Below are positions 21,075 through 33,249 of a DNA stretch of 64,000 nt, in pieces. The stretch is from assembly GCF_032854445.1 (NCBI RefSeq), contig NC_088296.1, positions 19,767,853 to 19,831,852 on the forward strand, read 5' to 3'. How positions within the stretch are numbered: position 1 is the stretch's first letter; each line of letters opens with the position of its first letter. The notes under the pieces are model-generated. The model did not search any database. It saw only the letters and a list, made by a program, of their open reading frames with translations, and had not been told where the DNA came from. This DNA is from Liolophura sinensis (Eukaryota; Mollusca; Polyplacophora; Chitonida; Chitonidae). The position numbers and the translations under genes are program-made.

Positions 21075-22110
21075 GTATTGTTAGCATTGCAAAATGTTTT
21101 GGTCAGTCAACTTTGTAATTTGGACCATTTTTCGATGATTTATTTTCAAAAGCTTTAATGCTTAGTGTGCATTGCAAGCGGTGGTGTTTAGTTAACATGG
21201 CAAGATGTTTATTGCACAATATTGCAAATCTTGATCAACTAGCATTGCAAAATGCAAAGTAGATCCAACAGTTCATATTGCAAGAGGTTTTATTCGATTA
21301 GTATTGAAAGATGATTTGATATATTAGTTATAACAATCTTGGAACAATCTTTCCAAGATTGAATGCACACCATTCCAAGATGTTTTGATATTTCAGTACT
21401 TCAGGTTTTTTGATCACTTAGGATTGAAATGTTGTAATCAGTCAGTAGGTTGGATTAGTGTTTCCAGATGTTTTTTTAATCACTACTGTTTTGATCAGTA
21501 TTGCAAGATGTTTTGATCAGTTATGCCAGTATTGTCAGATGTTTTGATTAGCGTTTTCAGATGCTTTGATCAGTATTCAGTAAAAAGATTTTTTGGAATA
21601 AATTATTACCTGCTTTGATCAGATGTCTTTAGCTTTGAAAAATGTTCTGATTGAGTTAGTAAAGCAGTTTTTTCTTGATCGGTCAGTATTGCAAGATGAT
21701 ACAATATTTCAAGACTGCAAAATGCTTTGATCAGTTAGCAAGGTAAGATGTATTACATTCAGCATTATGTGGTGTTTTAATCCGTCAGTACTTCAAGCTG
21801 CTGTGATCAGTGGGCATTGCCAGACATGCCAGATGTTTCATTCAAGATTGGTAGATATTTTGATCAGTCAGCATTGAGTGTTGATTTGGTTATATAGGAT
21901 TGCAGCCTTGAAAATTGTTTTGATAAGTCACATGGAGTTTTGCCAGATGTCATAATCAGTCTGCATTGCAACCTGCTCTGACATTGCCTGAAAAGTTGGC
22001 ATTTTCGCTTGTTTTGATAACTTAGCAATGCAGTGTGATTTGCTCAGTCAAAATTGTAAGCGGTTTTAGCCATTTGGAATGCAGAGTGCTTTGATAAATT
22101 TGCTAGTGCC
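21075..22110. repeat. Degenerate ~30-bp tandem array
   Basis: Diverged copies of 'agtattgcaagatgttttga' followed by 'tcagtt' recur with irregular spacing over about 1 kb (clear at 21,490-21,570). No coding potential. Confidence 0.65.
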
Positions 22111-22149
22111 CCTGTTTGTTAATATACGAAAACCCATATTTATCAAGTC

Positions 22150-22225
22150 AAAAGTTCAAACACAGGTACTGCCGCCGTCGTATAAGTGAAATATTCTTGA
22201 GTACGGCGTAAAACACCAATCAATC
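22150..22225 (+). mobile_element. SINE-1 3' tail
   Basis: 'gccgccgtcgtataagtgaa' followed by the family tail 'gagtacggcgtaaaacacc'. The 5' part is missing. Confidence 0.75.
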
Positions 22226-22679
22226 AAACACAGGTACAAAAAAAGGTTTTGCTCTAGAAAGCTTAAAATTTGTACACTGATTGTTTACTGCAGAACAATC
22301 TACTAACCACAATTTCAGTTCTTTCCATTCTGAGTTTCGCTTTTTAAGAACTTGTAATTAATGACTTAAGTCTTAAGTTTCTTGATGTGTATGGGCCCAG
22401 TAACTTCAGTTATTGGGCCCAGTTGTTCAAAACTGTTTTAAGACTTAATACCAGATTTAACTTTAAGCCAAATCTTCAATTTAGTACTGAGCCCAAAATA
22501 ATTGTATAACAGTACATTAAATATGAACTATAAGTCTGCTGCTGTTATACTTTGACTGGACAACTGCCTTGGCTGCTGAATTTGGCTAAAATTTAAATAT
22601 AAAAAGTAACTTAATACTAGTCTTAACTAATACACTTTCGAACTTGTGTTTCTAGACAAAGTGAATGCTTTTGATTGTT

Positions 22680-22835
22680 TAATTGATTTATTTATTTGAT
22701 TGTTGTTTAACGCCGTACTCAAGAATATTTCACTTATACGACGGCGGCCAGCATTATGGTGGGAGGAAATCGGGCATAGCCCGGGGGAAACCCACGACCA
22801 TCCGCAGGTTGTTGGCAGACCTTCCCACTTATGTG
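22680..22835 (-). mobile_element. SINE-1 partial copy
   Basis: Core and tail in reverse orientation: 'taacgccgtactcaagaat' to 'cagaccttcccacttatg'. The tRNA-like head is absent. Confidence 0.8.
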
Positions 22836-23600
22836 ATTGTTTAAAGTGAGAATGGTATTAACTCTCAGTTTAGGAAAATGTTAATTTAATTAGTTGATGT
22901 TGAGAAAGACTGTGCTTCCCTGTGTTTCTGGAAGTTAAATGTCATAGTTTATTAATGTCTGTTCATTTTGTTGCATTTTCTTTGTGTACACTTTTTTTTA
23001 ACAGATCCATTTCTGTATATATGTTTGTCACTTATCTAGTCTATCAGTTTTCTCCTGTGGCATTCGTACCATACATTTTAATTGGGTATAGCTGACTTTT
23101 CCAAGGAGGTAGATTGTACTATGTACTGAAAAAATTGTTTCATTTAAAAAAAATGTTTCTGCTATGCAAGGACTTAAGTTTTTAAGTTTGTAGTGAGTTA
23201 GTAAATTTGCCAAAAATATAATCTATGATTTTTGTTTTTTGTCGGGGCTTTTGTTGACTTTTTAACACATCATAATTTTAAGTACAATCATACTTTCTGC
23301 ACATGATACAGAAGGCCATAAAACATTTGCCATGTACTTTATATCAACACTGATGTCTTAGTTTGGACTACTTTGATAGTGGTAGTGACCAAAATGTTCA
23401 CAATCCACCAGACCAAACCATTTTAAATGCAGGTCAAAGGCATTCTTTTTCATTTTTTTTTTTAGAGGCATATCTACATGTACAATTGATATGTGTATTA
23501 CTGCATGGTTTTCCAGATTTCTTCAGCCATCAGCCCGATTTTATCCAGCTAATGCTTGAATTGCTCCAAGGTTTTGTTTATTTTTTCAGTGATTACGTGT
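22836..23600. other. AT-rich DNA, no gene seen
   Basis: Short open frames only. The first degenerate units of the next array begin near 23,600. Confidence 0.5.
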
Positions 23601-25130
23601 ACTAGGTTTTCTCCAACCATTTTGTGTTTTTTGTTTTATGCTGTTCCAAAACTCCCACATTTACCAGGTTTTCTGGAACAATTGCTTAATTTTCTTTTGG
23701 CTGTGGCAAGAAGTCCCCAGCTATTGACAGGTTTTCTCCAGCAATTGTGACATTTTCAAGGCAGTGCCAAGAATTTGAACCCCAGTTATTGTCAGGTTTC
23801 CTCCAACCATTGTGTGGGTTTCCCAAGGTGTTACCAAGAACTACCCAGCTATTGTCAGGTTTTCTCCAACCATGGTGTGGGTTTCCCAAGGTGTTACCAA
23901 GAACTACCCAGCTACTGTCAGGTTTCCTCCAACCATTGTGTGGGTTTCCCAAAGTGTTACCAAGAACTACCCAGCTATTGTCAGGTTTCCTCCAACCATT
24001 GTGTGGGTTTCCCAAGGTGTTACCAAGAACTACCCAGCTATTGTCAGGTTTTTTCCAACCATTGCGTGGGTTTCCCAATGCTTTGTTCACCTCAGCCCTT
24101 GCGTGGTTCTCCCCAGCCATTGCTTGCTTCTCCCTAGTCACTGTGTGATTTTCTCTAGCCATTGTTTATTTATCCTGAGCCATTGCTTGGTTCTTCTCAG
24201 TCATAAGTTGGTTCTCTCCAGCTATTGCTTGGTTCTCTCCAACCATTGCTTAGTTCTCCACAGCCGTTGCTTAGTTCTCTTCAGTCATTTCTTGGTTCTC
24301 CTCAGTCATTGTTTGGTTCTCCCCAGCCATTGCGTGGTTCTCTCCAGTCATTGTTTGGTTCTCCACAGCCTTTGCTTAGTTGTCCACAACCATTGCTTGG
24401 TTCTCCCTAGCCATTGCATTGTTTTCTCCAGTCATTGCGTTGTTCTCTCCAACCATTGCTTGGTCCTCCCTAGCCACTGTTTGGTTCCCCTGGCCATTGC
24501 GTGGTTCTCCCCAGCCATTGCTTGGTTCTTCACAGCCATTGCATGGTTCTCTCCAGCCACTGCTTGGTTCTCTCCAGCCATTGTGTGGCTCTCAACAGAC
24601 ATTGTGTGTTGTTCTCAACCCAACCATTGCTTTGTTCTCCTGAGGCATTGCTTGGTTCTCGCCAGCCATTGCTTGGTTCTCTCCAGCCATTGGTTCTCTC
24701 TAGCCATTGCATGGTTCTCTCCAGCCATTGCATGGTTCTCTCCAACTTTTGCTTGGTTCTCCCTAGCCACTGTTTGGTTCCCCTGGCCATTGCTTGGTTC
24801 TCTCCAGCCATTCCTTGGTTCTTCACAGCTATTGTTTGGTTCTCAACAGACATTGTGTTGTTCTCAACCCAACCATTGCTTAGGCCTCCTGAAGCATTGC
24901 TTGGTTCTCCCTAGCCACTGCATGGTTCTCTCCAGCCATTGCATGGTTCTCTCCAACCACTGTTTGGTTCTCCCCAGCCACTGTTTGGTTCCCCTGGCCA
25001 TTGCTTTGGTTCTCTCAAGCCATTGCATGGTTCTCTCCAGCCATTGCATGGTTCTCTCCAACCATTCCTTGGTTCTTCACAGCCATTGTTTGGTTCTCTA
25101 CAACCATAGCTTCCCTTGCTTCTCTCCTTT
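23600..25130. repeat. 21-bp tandem array with 63-bp higher-order units
   Basis: From about 24,070 to 25,110 the unit is 21 bp ('cagccattgcttggttctct' plus c). From about 23,740 to 24,070 the repeat is 63 bp, made of three diverged 21-bp units ('ccaaccattgtgtgggtttc', 'caaggtgttaccaagaacta', 'ccagctattgtcaggtttcc'). Degenerate 63-bp units extend back to about 23,600. Because the period is seven codons, a 504-codon plus-strand frame and long minus-strand frames stay open. I regard these as repeat artefacts. Confidence 0.93.
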
Positions 25131-25134
25131 ACAT

Positions 25135-26950
25135 TCTTGGGTTTTCTCCAGATATCTTTTTATTTATTTGTTTTCTTTTATTGTTACTTCTAGGTGTATT
25201 ACAGCTATTAATTGCTTGTCATTGCAATCATTTGCTAGATTCTCCAGTATTCGTTTTCACAAAATTGAGGCCTCTTTTTGTCTTTCCTTTCTGTTTTTTT
25301 TTTTTATAATTTGTGGTTTTACATAACCTATGATCAATTCCTTACTGTTCAGTCTGGTTTTCCTTCCTTACACCTGATTGCCTTGATATAGCTGGAATAA
25401 TATGAGGACGTAAAATATCATTGAAATGCCTTGTAAATGAACTAGATTGGATTGATCTTGATACCGTGGCGTATACATAGATTTTCTTTGTCTCAGACAT
25501 TATAAATGCTCCGTAGATTTATTTAGTTTACTTGACTGATGTTTAACAAAGTTTTGTTGTTGTTGTTGTTGACCGCTTTTGATGGGGCGAAAACTTTTAC
25601 AGTAACTAAACAACATAATCTTATTAAGATTGCAATCTCATTGAAATTTAAACTTAAAATCCTTAAATGTAATTTATTCAGGACCACCTTCAGTTTTAAA
25701 CCATACTAAGTTGTTTGGTCCTAAAAGATACAGTTACCTTTAAGACAACTTCTTTTAGGGAATGTGGGTCAATCACGTACGATTTTTTTTTTTTTTTTTT
25801 TTTGGATATCAAATGAAGATTTGCACCCGTCATTTCCTCTTGATAAATTATTCCTTCACTATCGATACATGCCCCATCAAGGTAAGATTATCTACCGATA
25901 CACTAGGGTTTCAGCTATCTTCATTTTAAAATTTTAACCTGTATGTGCAATTTGCCTTTCAGTCGGCTTTATTATTGTCTTCTAACCGACTCATGTTACT
26001 ATAGATAGCTTTATATTTTGTCTTTTCTTTCTTTTTTTCTTGCATAAATAACAGAACTATTTACTTTTTTGTCATGATATATACCACTAAAAACAATTCA
26101 TCATCAATAAAATAGTTTTCTTACCTTACTTTACACAGACAAACTAATTTTCCTTTTGAGAAAATTTTTAACTATAGATGGAAATGTCTCCATAGGGGCT
26201 CTGTAGAACTGAGATTATGTCCAATCGACATATTACAAATTCAAATATGCGTATATATAAATTCCGTCGTATGTATTCTAGGTTGTATTTTTTATACTCC
26301 TCCTCAGGCATGCGCGCGTTAGATACCTCTTTCATTTTTTTCTCCTCGTCTGAGCCATAGCTGATCGCTTTGCTCTTCCCAAACAGCTTTAATACCGTAA
26401 GTATTTTGCACTAAAAGTGTTTTGATTGAAGTAGTGAGCTGTTGTTGGAATTAAACACTGCTGATAAGTAAATTTATCAGCAAAGGGGCAAAGTTAACTG
26501 GTAAAATCTGATTGTTGACAATCACTGAATCAATACATGCGGTGTATTCTGATGTTTGTAGCCTTTATTGTGAATTAGGCCTACCTGCATCGACATGCAT
26601 GATTGAAGCGTTTAAATTTTGTACAATCAAGTAAAAGTCGATGAGCTCAAAAGGCGCCATATTCTGTGGCGGCGAAAGTAGGCCTACAAACATGTATTTT
26701 TAGCCGATCAGAACACTTTAGAATGTACTATTTTAGTTGCAGGAAGTGACGTAGCTGACGCCCATTTGTTTTCTCTCCCCCCCCCCCCCCACCCTCTCTT
26801 AAATCCAGGGTTATAGAACACAGAATGTTGCTGTTATTTGGATAGCAAGGATCGACCAATTTCATGCTGGTTTTATTCCTGTGTGAAATGTAAAGGTACA
26901 TGTAACTGTTTAGTACGCATGTGTACAGTTTATATTGCTCCTGGTCACAG
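25135..26950. other. AT-rich intergenic DNA before the THAP exons
   Basis: No gene recognised. Contains (GTT)n near 25,556, a poly-T run near 25,781-25,803 and a poly-C run near 26,780-26,790. Confidence 0.55.
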
Positions 26951-26952
26951 TG

Positions 26953-27136
26953 CCGCAGTGTGCTGCGCCTGGATGCTCCAACCGATCTGATAAAGTCACC
27001 AGCAAAAACCCCAGCCATGTCTCTTTCCATCGCTTCCCTCTGTACAACCCTGAACGTCTGAGGAAGTGGCTGGTGAACATAGGTCATGAAGACTTCGTTC
27101 CAACCAGGCATTCGAGGATTTGTTCAGCGCATTTTT
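26953..27136 (+). CDS. THAP zinc-finger module 1 (exon)
   Basis: Behind an AG acceptor (gtcacag) the frame reads VPQCAAPGCSNRSDK, then VSFHRFPLYNPERLRKWL, then RHSRICSAHF. This is the THAP C2CH signature: C-x4-C, FHRFP, conserved W, and C-x2-H. THAP domains bind DNA and often lie at the N terminus. The exon begins TG-CCG-CAG, so a start codon split by the upstream intron (A|TG) is possible, or the ATG has become GTG. The usual C-terminal segment with a PGA(V/L)P motif is missing after ICSAHF, and no donor is obvious there. A second THAP module follows 330 bp later. Confidence 0.7.
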
Positions 27137-27461
27137 TATTTAGGATATTGTATTGCCCAGAGCATTTTTTTTTCCACATTAACATCTATACTCAGTTTAA
27201 TTACCTGATTTTGACTTTAGGCTATAAAGAGTGTGGCACTTTATCAAAACTTCAAAAATTGTGATGTTAAATTAGATCCCGATGAATATCTGCATATGAT
27301 ACTCGAGTCTGTCTATGCATGACGTCATCTATAGGGGAAGGCGAGATGAATAAAATTGTAAATGAGACTGGCCGAACAACCTGCTTCACATTTGCGGATG
27401 GCTGTGGCGGAATTGTGGACAATTTTGTGCTGAAACTGAATCAGATATCACCTATGTAGCC

Positions 27462-27818
27462 ATGCCTATTCAGTGTGCAGCTTACCTGTTGCAACAACTT
27501 CCAAAGCAAAGGATGTGGATTTTCGTTTTTCTCATTTCCTGAGGATCCACGGACTCGAAAAAAAAAATGGCGGCATTAGGCTACACAAAAAGGGACTTCG
27601 AGGTGATGGACCGCCATAAAGTATGTAGCAAGCATTTTATCCAGAAAGGTTCTCTCAGATGGGCTATCCAAATGCTAATCCTAGCCTAAAACCAGGGGCT
27701 CTTCCAGACATGCCACTCGAAAATGAACTGGTCCTTTTTTCCGGAGTTAGGACAACTACAACAACAACACAACCCCCCATCGTCGAGAAAGGTGTCTCGC
27801 GAAACCCAGAACAAAAAG
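27462..27818 (+). pseudogene. THAP module 2, frame-broken (or misread)
   Basis: The pieces of a full THAP domain lie in order but in changing frames: ATG at 27462 MPIQCAA; then CCNNFQSKGCGFSFFSFPED; then AALGYTKRDFEVMDRHKVCS with KHFIQKG; then NPSLKPGALP, the conserved THAP ending. About three one-base shifts separate them, one at a run of ten A (27,559-27,568). The last frame continues to an AAG|GTAGTC donor at 27818. Either this is a decaying tandem copy of module 1 or the assembly carries homopolymer errors. If the latter, this exon is the better N terminus for gene B. Confidence 0.55.
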
Positions 27819-28459
27819 GTAGTCTGTTTGTTTGCCTGGTGAACGGTTTACGTAGGTTCTGTATTTCTTCCTCATTCACCCCTGTATCAATTTCCAGCTC
27901 ATAATACTCGGGGAATCGACCCTATTGATGTACTACGTGAGGGGTGTACTGAAAATCCAGAATCATGGAACTGCAAATGTGGAAAACGGACTAATTAAAT
28001 TTGACCGCTGCAAAAGCATAATAGGCCGGGTCAGTTGCGTTGCATTTTGAGGAAGACCAGTTGTCCTGCTAATTTTATAGCATGTAGGGAAATATGCCAA
28101 TTTTTGCTGTCATCGGAAGTGTATTCATTGGAATTGTATAATTCTCTACTTTCCAGGTATTGACAGTCTGAGTATTTCTGTAAATCTTATGTGATTCTTT
28201 TCTCTTTGTACAACCAGTGGCCTATTGGTTGCAAACAGGCCATTTTTACCCAGGCTAGGATGATTATTTTTAACGTCTCCAACTTTTGGACCATCTTACA
28301 ACTGTATAATTGATTGAATGCTATCCTTATATATAGCTGATTTGCCACAAGGGTATGCAAGCAGTAAGTTTCATGATACCGGTACTCCAGTGTGATGAAG
28401 TATAATTGGACCATGTGTCAAATTATTAGATCAGTTGAAGTTACATCATGCTGTACCTG

Positions 28460-28572
28460 GGAAGGTATGCCAGCAACCAGATGATGGTTAAAATGCTGGC
28501 AGTCGCCGTATAAGTGAAATATGCTTGAGTATACAGTGTAAATACATCACTCAAATAAGTAAATAAATAAAT
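28460..28572 (+). mobile_element. SINE-1 3' fragment, old
   Basis: 'ggtatgccagcaaccagatg' to 'gtcgccgtataagtgaaata' and a (aaat)n tail. Several changes from the family core. Confidence 0.6.
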
Positions 28573-28579
28573 ATACCGT

Positions 28580-29240
28580 GATATATCCTCTACCCTAGAC
28601 CATGTAGACCTTACAAAAAGTAAAGGTTTGAAATGCTGAGCCACCTAACCCCACTTCAACCACGCTGAATAAATTTCATTGCTGCCAGTTTTAACATGTC
28701 ATGTCCTCTGTTGATGCTATCCAACACATTCTGTTAGTTACATGGTTACTCAATGATGTGATACACAAACATACAGTGTCAATAATCCTCATCCTGTCAC
28801 TGAGTCTTCACATAACAAATTTATTTTGTGAAGACCCATCAGTTCAGTGCAGAAAACCGATGTATATGTGAATTGCTTCAGCAATGTGACCATTGTAGTC
28901 TCAACCCAACAAAAGCAGATAACCTACTCCGCAGACACATTCCATGTCTTCTGCAGGATTCAATAATATATCTGTACCTTATGTGACCATCATTGTCCAA
29001 TAAAAAGTGGAGTATTTTGTCTGTAGCAGGATAATGCTGTGTATTCGTCCGCCTGACATAGTTTTCCCTAAACACTTCTCGGCAGACATATGGGTATAAG
29101 ACTACTTCTCTTGAAAATCTTATTATCAGACCTCTCCCAGTCCTTGCCAGATTTACCTCTGAGAATTTTGAATCATTCCCAGTTTTTCTCCATCGTTTTT
29201 AAACATCACATAAATAGAAGATAAGGGAGCTGGTAAAGTT
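28580..29240. other. Intronic or intergenic DNA, no gene seen
   Basis: No coding or repeat signal recognised. Confidence 0.45.
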
Positions 29241-29242
29241 GT

Positions 29243-29700
29243 TTAAGCATGCCAGCACGGTGCAATGACCCCGGGGGCTCCTCACCAAGGTGATTGCTTT
29301 GAGTTCAGCTTGTGCTGACTTCCTTTCTGGCTGTGTGAATCGACCCCGATGGTTCAACTGGTATAGCGTCGGCTTCGGTAGATCCAGGGTCAGGTCACAC
29401 CTAAGGCCTTAAAAGAGGAAGTTGTAGCTTCCTCGCTTTGTGTTCAGCATTAAAGGGAAGTACAACGACAGGCTGACCTGTATCAGTATAATGGCTCAGG
29501 TGGGGCAGCTTACTTGCCTTCAGTAAGTCGTTTCAGTGAAGCAGCACTAGATAAAAGGGTGATGGAAATACCTTCCTGCAACAAGAAAGCACATTATACT
29601 TACCTGCACTCTAAGGTCTCCCTGGTTGTCACATGACTGAAAAAGTAGGACACTCTCTCTCTCCAGCCGTATGTGGAAAGGTCTTGCAGATATGGATGAC
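29243..29700 (+). mobile_element. SINE-1 copy split by a SINE-2 insertion
   Basis: The SINE-1 head (29,243-29,335, 'cagcacggtgcaatgacccc', 'gagttcagcttgtgctgac') is interrupted by a SINE-2 (about 29,336-29,645, head 'gatggttcaactggtatagc'). SINE-1 resumes as 'ctctccagccgtatgtgg'. Diverged copies of 'ttcctttctggctgtgtg' flank the insert as a probable old target duplication. Confidence 0.6.
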
Positions 29701-29924
29701 AGCCAAAAGGCGAGGTTTTACTGTACTTGCTTGACTGTACACACCTGTGCGTTTTGCATGGACAGGTATTTCGTCCCCTCAATGCTGTTAATAGCTATCA
29801 TAAAATCATGTACGTCTTTTGGCTGTGTTAGTTCGCGAGAGCCCCATCATGTGTCGTCCAAACCTGAAATACCAGTGTCACAATAGAACGTCACAGCTCA
29901 TAGTTACATGTTAGTACAAAAAGT

Positions 29925-30075
29925 TTATGTCGGAAAGTCTACCAGCAACCTGCGGATGGTCGTGGGTTTCCCCCGGGCTCTGCACGGTTTCCACCCACCA
30001 TAATGCTGTCCGCCGTCGTATAAGTGAAATATTCTTGAGTACAGCGTAAAATACCAATCAAATAAATCAAATAAA
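29925..30075 (+). mobile_element. SINE-1 3' half
   Basis: 'ccagcaacctgcggatggtc' to the family tail and '(aaatc)' repeats. Confidence 0.8.
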
Positions 30076-30217
30076 TAGTACAAAAAGTTGAAAACATTAT
30101 GATATTACCCAGCATTATGGAGCTATGAAACTGGGCATCTTAAGGGTGAAACCCAGGAACATCTGAAGGCAGCCATTGTTTAATTAATAACTGGTTTACT
30201 TAACTTATCATTTCCAG

Positions 30218-30349
30218 AAGAAAACAACTCCCGAAAAATCAGGTAGTAGGTCTTACACTATGAAGCGAGGTAGAAAACGAAGAGCTGTTGAAGGCGATGT
30301 GGTGACAGATGAGGTAGAAAACGAGACTGGAGGCCAGCAGGCAGTGCAG
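30218..30349 (+). CDS. 44-codon exon, probably of gene B
   Basis: Bounded by 'tttccag' and 'CAG|gtaaaa'. It is 132 bp, open in phase 0 at both ends, and reads KKTTPEKSGSRSYTMKRGRK, RRAVEGDVV, then TDEVENETGGQQAVQ. Basic then acidic, with no named domain. Its phase fits the exon at 33250 (VQ|MNEIKKRL). The donor of THAP module 2 as written would deliver phase 1, which puts a stop in this exon. One of the one-base errors upstream would have to be corrected, or another exon used, to join them. Confidence 0.5.
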
Positions 30350-30394
30350 GTAAAACCGGTTGTATGTCTAGCAGGGTTGCCAAGATCATTAAAA

Positions 30395-30715
30395 AACAAA
30401 GGAGTAAAAAAAAATTCCCATTTGTGAATTCATACACCTTACAGCGCATTTGCCTCTCCCTTTGCTCACTTTACTTCACTGCCACCAGTAAGCAAGCTTT
30501 GCCTTTGGAGTCTACGCAATGCACGTAAGCTTCCTTAGGCTAAGCCCCACCAAACATGTCCTCGGGCAGAACTACTTGTAGCTGGCTTTCATTTAAAAAC
30601 AAATGGAAAAAAAATTTTCCCAGTCATGAATTCATACTCTTTACAGCGCATATGCTGCTCCCTAGGCTGGCTTTCGATTTTTCTAGGCTAAGCCTCACGA
30701 CTGGTGTCCTCGCTT
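30395..30715. repeat. Imperfect ~200-bp tandem duplication
   Basis: 'gaattcatacaccttacagc' and 'ttaggctaagccccacc' in the first half recur as 'gaattcatactctttacagc' and 'ctaggctaagcctcacg' about 200 bp later. Confidence 0.6.
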
Positions 30716-31324
30716 AGAGGTATATATCTATATGTCTAGCCAGTATTCAGGAAGAAAAAGTTGTTTCAAGTGTTAGTTAAAACCATTTTGTGAATACTTT
30801 AAATAAAGGGATGATTGCATGTATATAAAGTATATGTATAAACAGTTTTCTGATGTCATTTCCTGTTTTGTCACGTGAAAGTGTAAAAAAATTTCTGGAA
30901 GAGAGCACTGATGGGAATGTCAAATGTAGAGTGCGGCGCATGCACTGTAAGGAGCATGTCATGGATTGTCATGGGTTTCATAAAAAGTCGGGAAAAAGTC
31001 ACGATTTTTGAAAGTCTAGTGAGTTTATTGTGCAGCTGGGTTAAATATCTTGCCAAAGATATAGTCGCATGTAAATGTGTTTATTTGAAGATTATTTTTT
31101 CAGTTTACCACCACTTGCTCTACTTTTTATACTTGTTAAAGAATTACATTATTGAAAGGGATATAAGCTTAATGGGGCTTTAGTTTCCCTTAATTTATGA
31201 GATATAATTTTTTTGAACATATTTTTGAACTCTAATAAGAAGGCCGTTTAGCGGGGAATTCTAGACATCTTCATCAGTGCCGATGTTTTCACAAATGAAT
31301 AAATGATTATGTCCGCAGCCATAT

Positions 31325-31425
31325 TTCATCCACAATATTGAATGAATGACTGAATGATTATGGCTTAACGCCACATCGGCAATATTTCAGCCATATCGTG
31401 GCGAGAGCAAGGTGAAAACGCGAGA
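31325..31425 (+). mobile_element. SINE-5 fragment
   Basis: 'gattatggcttaacgccaca' then 'tcggcaatatttcagccata'. It is the reverse complement of a variant of the common SINE tail. Confidence 0.55.
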
Positions 31426-31931
31426 CGGTTAAGGTTTTCGATATGATAATATGAACATCAAAAGTAAAACAAAAAGTACAGACATGTTTAAAATCGTATA
31501 AAAGAAAAATAAGATTTAAAACTCGAAAACCAGGGTTATAGTACATGTATAAATCTATATGTATATAACTGTTTATCTATAGATATTTATGACAATTAAA
31601 ATTCATATTTTATGATATAGGCCAATGGTCTTCAAATAATTTATGACAACATCGCCAGCGATGCTGTCAGCCACAATATTGAAATAGTTCATACATGTGT
31701 ACTTATTAAGTCCACATTCATACACAAGAGAAGTTCGGAAGCAGGATAAATGTCGTCCATAAACATTTGACTTTGTCAGGTAAAAAATATTTACTTGTAA
31801 GGTCAGTGCTAGAGATAATTTTTTTCTTTTTTCAGAGGGAGTAAGGTGAATTTTCTTTTATCTGTCTAAACATTTCTTGGCATGTACAAACTTGATAATC
31901 ACTGTCGTCTTTGGGTCAAAACCTGATAAAC

Positions 31932-32190
31932 TTGATTTATTTGTTTGATTGGTGTTTTACGCCGTACTCAAGAATATTTCACTTGTACGACGGCAGCCAG
32001 CATTATGGTGGGAGGAAACTTGGCAGAGCCCAGGGAAACCCACGACCATCTGCAGGTTGCTGACAGACCTTTCCACGTATGGCTGTACAGGAAGCCAGCA
32101 TGAGCTGGACTTGAACTCACAGCGACCGCATAGACCCCTGGGTCATTACTCTGTGCTAACCCGCTAACAAACTGACCCATGGAGGTCCCG
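31932..32190 (-). mobile_element. SINE-1 full-length copy
   Basis: Tail (gattggtgttttacgccg) through core to the tRNA-like B-box side ('gacttgaactcacagcgacc') and head ending 'atggaggtccc'. Lies in the intron before the main exon of gene B. Confidence 0.85.
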
Positions 32191-32941
32191 CAAAATATGA
32201 TAAAATAGTTGTTGATATAGGCTAAATCCATTGTTGCTAGCTGTTTTCATGATATTTTTTCTCCCATTGCACTAACTTCTTTTCTTCACTAATTAATGTA
32301 AATGTGTATGCCAGGAACTGGACTGTCAATGGTACTTTAACATTGCAGACTTTACTGTGGGGAATTCAAATCAGTCATTTGGGAGCAATATTAGAATAAT
32401 TTTGTGCACTGTAGAAGCAGATCTTGCAGTACAGTAGCCAAGAAAATTTTTTAACCATTTGCTACATCTTTTTGGCAAACACTCGAGAATGTCACAAATA
32501 CAAACATCATGGTAGGCGTCCTCCACGGATGTGGGTGGTGGTGCTGAAGCTTTTGCTGTAGCCTACAGTGTCTGAAAAGTAACACATGTTGGAGAACCTC
32601 AAGCGCATGGTTCGCTGTGGAGATTTACTTTTCATGTTCAGCACTGTCTACTTGAAATCTCGCATGTGCGCTAGCTTTAAAGAACTTCAGGGTACACACA
32701 AATCTTCAGGTGTATACAGCATGCTCTGTTTTTAATTTTAGAAGGGTATCATCTAATTTTTAAGTGTATTTACACCTGTGCGCCCTTTATCTGTAGCGCC
32801 GTAAAACAATACGTAGGAGGAAATGAATTAATGGTTTTCCCAGATGTTTGTGTATTTTTCAGTGTTTGTTTCCCCTGATACTTTAATGAGTTTACATTTT
32901 TTCCCTTAACTTTGATACTTTCAGTTCATAACCTTTAATAC

Positions 32942-33178
32942 AGGGGCCCCTGTGGCCTTGTAGATAGGAAGCTAGTGCAGGATGATGGCTCAGAGGCCTC
33001 TTTCCAGTGTGTTTGGTGTGAGTTCTGTTCATGGGATGGCCTGCTAACAACTTTCAGATGATTGTGGGTTTCACCCAAGCTCTGCCTGGTTTCCTCCCAC
33101 CATAATGCTGCACCCTGTCATATATGTGAAGTATTTTTTCTTCATAAAAAAACAATCCAGTAAATAAATAAGTAAATA
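32942..33178 (+). mobile_element. SINE-1 old copy
   Basis: 'ggggcccctgtggccttg' head, 'gtgggtttcacccaagctct' core and (aaat)n tail, ending about 70 bp before the acceptor of the gene B exon. Confidence 0.65.
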
Positions 33179-33249
33179 ATCTGTGATACTGTATATTAGT
33201 GTTTTATTTTCTACATTATCTTTAATATTTATTTTATTCCCCCCACCAG

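Noticed and set aside
23812-25326. A 504-codon plus-strand frame over the 21-bp array
   Set aside because: Seven-codon periodicity of the tandem array. The minus strand is open as well. No domain.
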